From Candidatus Geothermincola secundus (GTDB taxonomy: Bacteria; Actinomycetota; Geothermincolia; Geothermincolales; Geothermincolaceae): a stretch of DNA of 46,353 nucleotides. A program made the position numbers and the translations under genes. Where the stretch lies: assembly GCA_015711755.1 (NCBI GenBank), contig JACVIY010000006.1, forward strand, positions 1 to 46,353. Reading direction: 5' to 3'. Positions 16,427 through 22,545 of this stretch are shown in pieces (positions within the stretch are counted from its first letter, which is position 1; the number at the start of each line of letters is the position of its first letter). The notes beneath the pieces are model-generated. The model was not told where the DNA came from and did not search any database. It was given only the letters and a program-made list of their open reading frames with translations.

Positions 16427-17579
16427 CCGCGAGTCTCTTTTTACTCATACGAGGCAGCTCCTCACAGGTGCCGTCGGGGAAGAGAAGGGTGGCGCGGTTA
16501 TCGTCGGACGCGAAACCGCATCCCTCCGCGGAGACGTCGTTAGCCACCACCATGTCCAGGTTCTTGCGCCGCATCTTCTCCCGCGCGTTTTCCAGGAGTT
16601 CCTCCGTCTCCGCGGCGAATCCCACCAAGACCTGCCCGGGGCGTTTGCGCCCGCCCAGCTCGGCCAGGATATCGGGGGTGCGCTCCAACTCCAGCAGCAG
16701 TTCCGCTCGCTCCTTCTTGATCTTCCCCTCGCGCACCCTTACCGGCGCGAAGTCGGCGACCGCTGCCGCTTTAATGACTGCCTCCGCCTTGTCCGCCTCG
16801 CTAAGGACCGCCTCCATCATCTCGCGGGCGGTCTCCACCGGGATGAAGGTGACGCCCGGCGGCGGATCCAGCCAGGTCGGACCGCTCACCAGTACAACCT
16901 CCGCTCCCCGCCGGGATGCCGCCTCGGCCAGGGCGAAGCCCATCTTCCCGGTGGAGCGGTTGCCCAGGAAGCGCACCGCATCCAGGGGCTCGCGCGTGCC
17001 TCCCGCCGTAACCAGCACCCTGACCCCCGCCATGTCCATCCTTATCGCCAGCCGGCGTTTCACCGCCTCCAGCAGCTCCTCCGCCTCGAGCATGCGGCCC
17101 TCTCCCTCTTCTCCGCATGCCAGGGGACCGGAAGCGGGGCCCAGCACTTCCACACCCCTCTTCTTAAGGACCTCCAGATTGTGCCGCGTGGCCGGATGCC
17201 GGAACATCGCCGCGTTCATGGCCGGGGCCACCATCACCGGGCACTCGGCCGCCAGCAGAGTGGTGGACAGCAGGTCGTCGGCTATCCCGCTTGCCATCTT
17301 GGCGATGAGATTGGCGGTCGCCGGCGCCACCAGGATGAGCTCCGCCTCCCGGGCCAGGGATATGTGATGCATCGGCTTTCCCGGTTCCTTCCACAGTGAA
17401 ACGGAGACTTCCTGGCCGGTGACGCTCTCGAAGGTGAGGGGGGCGACCAGGCGGGTGGCGTGCTCGGTCATCACCGTCTTCACCCGGTACCCCTCGCGGG
17501 TAAGCCGCCGGGCCAGCTCCACCGCTTTATAGGCGGCGATGCCCCCGCTAACTCCCAGGACTATGCATCTTTCGCTCAT
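16380..17579 (-). CDS. coaBC: Bifunctional phosphopantothenoylcysteine decarboxylase / phosphopantothenate-cysteine ligase
   Basis: Two consecutive steps of coenzyme A synthesis in one 399-residue protein. The N-terminal CoaC flavoprotein half (1-185) shows GVSGGIAAYK, the catalytic His in HHISLA (71-76), the PAMN motif (119-122) and the substrate-lid cysteine C155 in ACGEEGEGRM. The C-terminal CoaB half (185-399) shows VTAGGTREPLD, NRSTGKMG (207-214), AAAVADF and a KKER motif for CTP and substrate binding. It is the last gene of the long minus-strand array, 38 bp after rpoZ. Its last codons are duplicated downstream by the 85-bp tandem repeats without altering the protein. Confidence 0.95.
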   Translation of the reverse strand: MSERCIVLGVSGGIAAYKAVELARRLTREGYRVKTVMTEHATRLVAPLTFESVTGQEVSVSLWKEPGKPMHHISLAREAELILVAPATANLIAKMASGIADDLLSTTLLAAECPVMVAPAMNAAMFRHPATRHNLEVLKKRGVEVLGPASGPLACGEEGEGRMLEAEELLEAVKRRLAIRMDMAGVRVLVTAGGTREPLDAVRFLGNRSTGKMGFALAEAASRRGAEVVLVSGPTWLDPPPGVTFIPVETAREMMEAVLSEADKAEAVIKAAAVADFAPVRVREGKIKKERAELLLELERTPDILAELGGRKRPGQVLVGFAAETEELLENAREKMRRKNLDMVVANDVSAEGCGFASDDNRATLLFPDGTCEELPRMSKKRLAEEIMDRVVGMLGRRE

Positions 17580-17617
17580 GCTTCCGTTCCATCGAGCTTG
17601 CGAACGGGTAGTGGGGC

Positions 17618-17863
17618 TTATTTGATGCCTTCCGCGGTGCGCTCGTACTCGAGTTTGTCCTGCGCCAGCTCTTCCAGGGCGATGGTCAAGGGCTTGTTGG
17701 ACGCCGACTGCACCTGGGGAGGCGCTTCCTGTCCCAGTCCTTCCCCGAGATGACGGTAGTAGTTGTTTATCTGCCGGGCTCTTTTGGCCGCGGCGATGGC
17801 CAGGGTGAAACGAGAATACTCGGTCCGCTCCACCAGGTCGTCGATTTTCGGCTTCATCAGCAT
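17618..17863 (-). CDS. rpoZ: RNA polymerase omega subunit
   Basis: Small 81-residue subunit that helps assemble the RNA polymerase beta' subunit. The conserved segments are present: PKIDDLVERTEYSRFTLAIAAAKRARQIN at the N-terminus and NKPLTIALEELAQDKLEY at the C-terminus. ATG at 17863 follows GGGAGGAG. It lies between gmk and coaBC, the usual order in Actinobacteria. Confidence 0.95.
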   Translation of the reverse strand: MLMKPKIDDLVERTEYSRFTLAIAAAKRARQINNYYRHLGEGLGQEAPPQVQSASNKPLTIALEELAQDKLEYERTAEGIK

Positions 17864-17974
17864 CCTCTCTCGCTCCTCCCTTTTATTCGACCGTTTATTG
17901 GATTATAGCAGACGCGGACACCCGACCGGCATAGCCATCGTCATCCAGAAGCGGTGAGCTGCCTCCGCCGCCCC

Positions 17975-18592
17975 TCACCCGGACAGGGCGCTCTCTCTCT
18001 CATAGATCTCGCAGATGCTCTTTATCGCATCTTCCAGGCAGTCGTTAATCACTTGATGGCGGAAGAGCCGTCCCTCGCTCATCTCCCATTCCGCTTTCTC
18101 CAAGCGGCGCTTCAACTGCTCCTCACTCTCCGTTCCCCGCTTGCGCAGACGTTCCTCCAACTGTCCGAGGGAAACCGGGCTGACGAAGATGCTCACGGCC
18201 TCGGGCATGGCCCGCATGACCTGTCGCGCTCCCTGCACGTCTATCTCCAACACCACATCCCGACCTTCCTTGAGAGCGCGGCGAACCGGACCGGACAGGG
18301 TGCCGTACCTGTGACCGTATACCTCCGCCCATTCGAGGAAATCGCCGCGGTCCAGGCGCTCCTGGAATTCTTCCTCTTTAAGGAAATGGTAATCGACCCC
18401 GTCCACCTCACCCTCGCGAGGGGACCGGGTGGTGGCGGAAATGGAGAGCTCCAGCCGGGGATAGCGCGAAAGCATCTCCCGAATCAGCGTCCCCTTTCCG
18501 ACCCCGGAGGGTCCGCTGACCACGAAAAGACGCCCTTTCCCCGATGTCGCCTCCAAGCGATCCTCCATCCGCTCGATTATTCCCGTCCGCAC
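17975..18592 (-). CDS. gmk: Guanylate kinase
   Basis: Converts GMP and ATP to GDP and ADP. The P-loop VVSGPSGVGKGT is near residues 24-35, followed by the GMP-binding ISATTRSPREGEVDGVDYHF (51-70) and VLEIDVQGARQV. The length (205) is typical. The start is uncertain: GTG at 18592 follows a G-rich stretch, whereas ATG at 18568 has only a weak site. A stem of six C:G pairs (18604-18609 with 18620-18625) just upstream could mask the G-rich ribosome binding region. It belongs to the mihF-gmk-rpoZ-coaBC group. Confidence 0.94.
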   Translation of the reverse strand: MRTGIIERMEDRLEATSGKGRLFVVSGPSGVGKGTLIREMLSRYPRLELSISATTRSPREGEVDGVDYHFLKEEEFQERLDRGDFLEWAEVYGHRYGTLSGPVRRALKEGRDVVLEIDVQGARQVMRAMPEAVSIFVSPVSLGQLEERLRKRGTESEEQLKRRLEKAEWEMSEGRLFRHQVINDCLEDAIKSICEIYERESALSG

Positions 18593-18882
18593 CCATCATC
18601 CATCCCCCCATGCCTCTTCGGGGGGAAGTACCGAAAACGCGGGCCTGTTATGCGAGGGCTTTGCTTTTATAATGCGGGCGCTCCGCCCCCCCTGACTGCG
18701 AGGCATAACCGAGGAGCCATGTGACAAAGGCCCGCCACCGCCCATCCCGCACGTGCCCTAAATACGGCGGAGAAAGACCTTGTGCCCGCGGTCACGTCGT
18801 TCGTGCCGCACGCCGCAAGGCCGCTCGCCGGCGTGAGACCCTTTTTGTATGAAGCTTGAGGAAAGCCTCGCTGCGACCCAGA

Positions 18883-19191
18883 TTATTTGAATCTCTCCAG
18901 CAAAGCCTTCCTCTGATTGGCTCCCAGCCCTTTTATCTTGCGGGATTCGCTTATCCCCAACTCCTCCATGATCTTGGCGGCACGCAGCTTCCCGATGCCG
19001 GGGATGGACTCTATCACCGATTTCACGCTCATCTTGCCCACCACTTCATCGCCTGCCCTGTCGAGGAGGTCTTTGACCTTGAGCTGACCCATCTTCAGCT
19101 TCTTTTTGATCTCGGCCCTTTCCTTCCTTATCTTGGCCGCTTTCTCCAGGGCGACCTTTCTCTGCTCCTCCGTAAGTTTGGGCAAGGCCAT
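18883..19191 (-). CDS. mihF: Actinobacterial integration host factor
   Basis: Nucleoid protein of 102 residues specific to Actinobacteria, needed in mycobacteria for phage integration and for chromosome organisation. The N-terminal basic helix (LTEEQRKVALEKAAKIRKERAE) and the C-terminal helix-two-turn-helix region with SIPGIGKLRAAKIMEELGI and KGLGANQR match the family. ATG at 19191 follows AAGGAGG. It is unrelated to the HU/IHF fold. It has its own promoter upstream, and a 290-bp gap separates it from gmk. It is the strongest taxonomic marker in the window. Confidence 0.95.
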   Translation of the reverse strand: MALPKLTEEQRKVALEKAAKIRKERAEIKKKLKMGQLKVKDLLDRAGDEVVGKMSVKSVIESIPGIGKLRAAKIMEELGISESRKIKGLGANQRKALLERFK

Positions 19192-19233
19192 CTTAACCCT
19201 CCTTATTCGATTGCCGCCTACAGGACCATTAAG

Positions 19234-19262
19234 AGTATAAGCGCTCCCTTTTCAAGCGGCAA
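19234..19262 (-). promoter_or_regulatory. Promoter upstream of mihF
   Basis: On the minus strand TTGCCG (19262-19257) and TATACT (19239-19234) are 17 bp apart, giving a leader of about 35 nt with an AAGGAGG site before ATG 19191. It would let mihF-gmk-rpoZ-coaBC be expressed independently of pyrimidine control. Confidence 0.5.
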
Positions 19263-19330
19263 GGCGTGTCGGCGCAACGATCATCACACGAAATCCCCCA
19301 GAGGACATGGGCGCCTCCTCTAGGGCGGCA

Positions 19331-19897
19331 TCACCCGTAACGGCTACCCGGCGCATCGAGCTTCTCGCCGCGCAGGCACAGTGGGCATTCACGGGGATCC
19401 CACGCGGACAGGGGCAGTTCCAAGAGCGCAGTGGTCCGCATGCCTGCCGCCTCTCCCCGCGCTATCAACGCCGCCCTCCCCACCGGCAGGGCGCCCGCTT
19501 TAACCGCGAGTTCCTCCAGCTCATCCAGCGAGCCTCCGGTGGTCACCACATCCTCGACCAGAAGGACCTTCTCACCCGCACGGAGCTCCTGCCCTCTGCG
19601 CAAGACCATCCTGCCCTCCTTCCTCTCGGCGAATACGAAACGGCACCCCATCGCCCGCGCGACCATGAAGCCGATGATGATACCGCCGAGGGCCGGAGAG
19701 AACACCACCTCCGCCCCCAAACCTTTAAGAAGGCCCGCCAAGCGCTCCGCCAGCTCCTCGGCAAGGCGAGGGTGCTGCAGGACCACGGCGCACTGCACGT
19801 AGGTATCGCTGTGCTTCCCGGAGGAGAGGCGAAAATGACCTCGTCGGACGGCAGAATACCGCTCGAATATCTCCAGCAGTCCGTCTCTCGCTTCCAT
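19331..19897 (-). CDS. pyrE: Orotate phosphoribosyltransferase
   Basis: Makes orotidine 5'-phosphate from orotate and PRPP. The PRPP-binding motif VLLVEDVVTTGGSL lies near residues 112-125, and the N-terminal HFRLSSGKHSDTYVQ segment is typical. The protein ends with an ECPLC cysteine pair near residue 170, seen in many archaeal and actinobacterial-type PyrE. ATG at 19897 follows GGGGGGAGG. It lies 75 bp after pyrF and is the last pyrimidine gene of the operon. Confidence 0.94.
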   Translation of the reverse strand: MEARDGLLEIFERYSAVRRGHFRLSSGKHSDTYVQCAVVLQHPRLAEELAERLAGLLKGLGAEVVFSPALGGIIIGFMVARAMGCRFVFAERKEGRMVLRRGQELRAGEKVLLVEDVVTTGGSLDELEELAVKAGALPVGRAALIARGEAAGMRTTALLELPLSAWDPRECPLCLRGEKLDAPGSRYG

Positions 19898-19972
19898 ACA
19901 CCTCCCCCCTTCATCCTCTCGGATTGTTGAGAGCCGATGACCCGCCCCTTCTATGCCCGGGCCGCTTCCGCT

Positions 19973-20713
19973 TCAGAGCGACCCCATCTCTTCGAGGATC
20001 TCCCTGGCCCGGAGGGCGGGGTCTTCCGCCGTTATGACCGGCCTTCCCACCACGAGGTAATCGGCCCCCGCCTTCACGGCCTCCGCCGGGGTCCCCACCC
20101 TGGCTTGATCGTTTCTCTCGCTGCCGGCGGGCCTTATGCCCGGGACTACCAATACCGCCTTCCTTCCCAGCTCGCGACGCAGCTCCTTCAGTTCGAGCGC
20201 CGAAGCGACCACTCCCTCCAGCCCGGCTCGCCCGGCCAGGCGGGCCAGGCGCATCACCTGCTCCCGGGGTTCTCCCCGCAGGCCCACTTCCTCGAGGTCA
20301 TCCCCATCCATGCTGGTGAGCACGGTGACCCCGAGGAGCAGGGGGGCGCGACCTCCGCCCCTGAGCGCCCGGTCTCGGGCCTCCCTCGCCGCCTCCAGCA
20401 TCTTCAGCCCTCCCGAGCAGTGCAAGGTGGCCATGTCCACCCCCATCTCCGCCATGGCTTCCACCGCCCGCGCGGCGGTTCGGGGGATGTCATGCACCTT
20501 GAGGTCCAGGAAAACCCTGAATCCCCGCTCTTTGAGCATCTCCACCGCCTTGGGCCCGAAAACCGTAAAGGCCTCCAGGCCCACCTTCACCGTCTTCACT
20601 ATCCCCCGCAACCTTCCGGCCATGCCCGTCAGCTCATCCCAATCGCCCAGGTCCAAGGCGACGATGAGAGGGCTGTGGGGAAGGTCCCATCGTCCCCCGT
20701 TCGTCTTATCCAC
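19973..20713 (-). CDS. pyrF: Orotidine 5'-phosphate decarboxylase
   Basis: Decarboxylates OMP to UMP, the end product of the pathway. The TIM-barrel starts LIVALDLGDWDE; the catalytic Asp-Lys-Asp cluster is in FLDLKVHDIPRT, and the phosphate-binding segments VVPGIRP and YLVVGRPV lie near the C-terminus. The 246-residue length is normal. GTG at 20713 is used with a weak upstream site. It follows pyrD with a gap of about 145 bp. Confidence 0.95.
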   Translation of the reverse strand: MDKTNGGRWDLPHSPLIVALDLGDWDELTGMAGRLRGIVKTVKVGLEAFTVFGPKAVEMLKERGFRVFLDLKVHDIPRTAARAVEAMAEMGVDMATLHCSGGLKMLEAAREARDRALRGGGRAPLLLGVTVLTSMDGDDLEEVGLRGEPREQVMRLARLAGRAGLEGVVASALELKELRRELGRKAVLVVPGIRPAGSERNDQARVGTPAEAVKAGADYLVVGRPVITAEDPALRAREILEEMGSL

Positions 20714-20857
20714 TTCGCCATCACCGCTCTTCGCCCGAATAACTATACAAGGCCGCTCCCAAAAGGCACGTGAGAACCGCCCAGCCCGACGAGGTGCCCC
20801 ATGCCCTCACCCTCCATCGCGGAGGAAGGCCCGCGTCTTTTCGCCGCATCCGCACCC

Positions 20858-21766
20858 TCATGCGAGCACCTTTCCCACCAGCTGCCCGACGTTCGCGAGA
20901 CCCTTGCTGAGGAGATACTCCTTAAGTCCCTGAGCGATCATCAAAGGAGTCCGCGGCTCCCTGAAAAGTGCGGTCCCCACCGCCACGGCCCTTGCTCCCA
21001 CCAGGAGCATCTCCACCGCGTCCTCCCAACTGCTGACACCCCCGCAGGCGAGGATGGGCAGATCCACCGCCTTGTACGCCTCCCATACGGCCCGCACCGC
21101 CAGGGGACGCAACGCCGGACCGGAGAGGCCCCCGGTCACCGCTCCCAGCCGCGGCCTCCAGGTCCGTATATCCACCGCCATGGCCGGAAAAGTGTTAACC
21201 AGGCTGAGGCCGTCTGCCCCCGCCTCGGCCACAGCCGCGGCCATCTCTCCCAGAGCGGGGACATTGGGGCTCAGTTTGACCAGCAGAGGCAGGTCGATTA
21301 CCTCTCTCACCGCCGCCACCAGTCCCGCCGCCACTCTCGGCTCCGCGCCGAACTGAAGGCCGCCCCTCTTGACATTGGGGCAGGAGATGTTCAGCTCGAT
21401 GCCGCTCAGACCCTCAGCCCTCCTCAGGACGCGCGCTGTCTCCAGGTAATCCTCTCTGCTGAAGCCGGCCAGGTTGACGATGACCGGCACTCCCCAAGAT
21501 AGGAGCTCGGGCAGGTCCTCCCGAAGGAAGGCCTCGACGCCGCGGTTCTGCAGCCCCACGGAGTTGAGCAAACCGCATGGCGTCTCCCACAGGCGGGGAG
21601 GAGGGTTGCCGGCGCAGGGCCGCAGGGTTACGGCTTTGCTGATTATCCCTCCCAGCCCCTCGACATCCGTTAAGCCCGCATATTCCGTTCCCCTGCCGAA
21701 GGTGCCCGATGCCGCGAGAACGGGGGTGGGCAGCCGTATGCCCGCCAGGTCGGTGGCCAGCGTCAT
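20858..21766 (-). CDS. pyrD: Dihydroorotate dehydrogenase, class 1B catalytic subunit
   Basis: FMN enzyme oxidising dihydroorotate to orotate; with PyrK it uses NAD. Features: PVLAASGTFGRG (FMN site), NSVGLQNRG, the catalytic cysteine in ELNISCPNVKRGG (class 1 feature), and the FMN phosphate segments ACGGVSSWEDA and GARAVAVGTAL. The ATG at 21766 overlaps the pyrK stop as ATGA, which fixes the start; a longer version would overlap more. Membrane-anchored class 2 enzymes lack this cysteine, so the 1B assignment with PyrK is firm. Confidence 0.95.
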   Translation of the reverse strand: MTLATDLAGIRLPTPVLAASGTFGRGTEYAGLTDVEGLGGIISKAVTLRPCAGNPPPRLWETPCGLLNSVGLQNRGVEAFLREDLPELLSWGVPVIVNLAGFSREDYLETARVLRRAEGLSGIELNISCPNVKRGGLQFGAEPRVAAGLVAAVREVIDLPLLVKLSPNVPALGEMAAAVAEAGADGLSLVNTFPAMAVDIRTWRPRLGAVTGGLSGPALRPLAVRAVWEAYKAVDLPILACGGVSSWEDAVEMLLVGARAVAVGTALFREPRTPLMIAQGLKEYLLSKGLANVGQLVGKVLA

Positions 21767-22545
21767 TCTATCCTCTCCCAATCGAGCTCAACGGAGGGGA
21801 AGACGGGGCCGTCCCGGCAAGCCATCCGGTAGCCGGGCGGGTCATCGACCACCGGAACCGCGCACCCCTGGCAGGCTCCGACCCCGCAGGCCATCCTCTC
21901 CTCCACGCTCACCTGCAAGGGTATGCCGGCTTCCTCGCACAAACGGTGGAGCGGTTTGAGCATGGCCGACGGGCCGCAAGCATATGCGCGGGCGACCCCA
22001 TCAAGCCCGCTGTCCCCGAGGAGGTCGAGCACGGTTCCCGCCGCTCCCAGAGTGCCGTCCATGGTGGCGAGACGGGTATCCGCGAGGTCCCCCAGCCGGT
22101 GCGGCAGATGCCCGAAATCGGAGGCGGATTCCATGCCCCAGAAAAGGCGGCAACCCACGCCCTCGCGCCGCAGCTCCACCGCGAGGAAGTGGAGGGGGGC
22201 GATGCCGGTGCCCCCCGCTACCAGCGCCACTTCTTCCCCGGCCGCTGCCGATGCGTAACCCCTGCCCAGCGGGCCCAAGATGTCCAACGGATCTCCGGGC
22301 CGGCGGCACGCCAACCAACGCGAGCCCGCCCCGGTGACCTTCAGGAGGATGCCGAGCGTGCCCCCCTCCACCGAGAACACGCTGTAAGGGCGGCGCAGCA
22401 CCCGCGGCGAATCTTCGCCGCAGATGATATGGACGAACTGCCCGGGGGCCGCGGAGGCGGCTATCTCCGGCGCTCCGACACGCAGGAGAGCGGCATCACC
22501 GCAACCGCGCACCTCCTCCACCACGGCCCGCAGGCGCACCCTCAC
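21763..22545 (-). CDS. pyrK: Dihydroorotate dehydrogenase electron-transfer subunit
   Basis: Iron-sulfur flavoprotein partner of PyrD, passing electrons from FMN to NAD. The FAD-binding domain shows LRRPYSVFSVEGG; the NAD domain shows LVAGGTGIAPLHFLA; and the C-terminal [2Fe-2S] cluster is ligated by cysteines in ACGVGACQGCAVPV plus RMACRDGP. All four ligands are present. GTG at 22545 overlaps the stop of the CarB-like gene as GTGA, and its own stop overlaps the pyrD start, so the three genes are translationally coupled. Confidence 0.95.
   Translation of the reverse strand: MRVRLRAVVEEVRGCGDAALLRVGAPEIAASAAPGQFVHIICGEDSPRVLRRPYSVFSVEGGTLGILLKVTGAGSRWLACRRPGDPLDILGPLGRGYASAAAGEEVALVAGGTGIAPLHFLAVELRREGVGCRLFWGMESASDFGHLPHRLGDLADTRLATMDGTLGAAGTVLDLLGDSGLDGVARAYACGPSAMLKPLHRLCEEAGIPLQVSVEERMACGVGACQGCAVPVVDDPPGYRMACRDGPVFPSVELDWERIE

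Noticed and set aside
16255-17367. A 370-codon plus-strand protein starting in the tandem repeats
   Set aside because: It is a shadow of coaBC; the repeated MSSRPVRL start comes from the 85-bp unit and not from a real gene.
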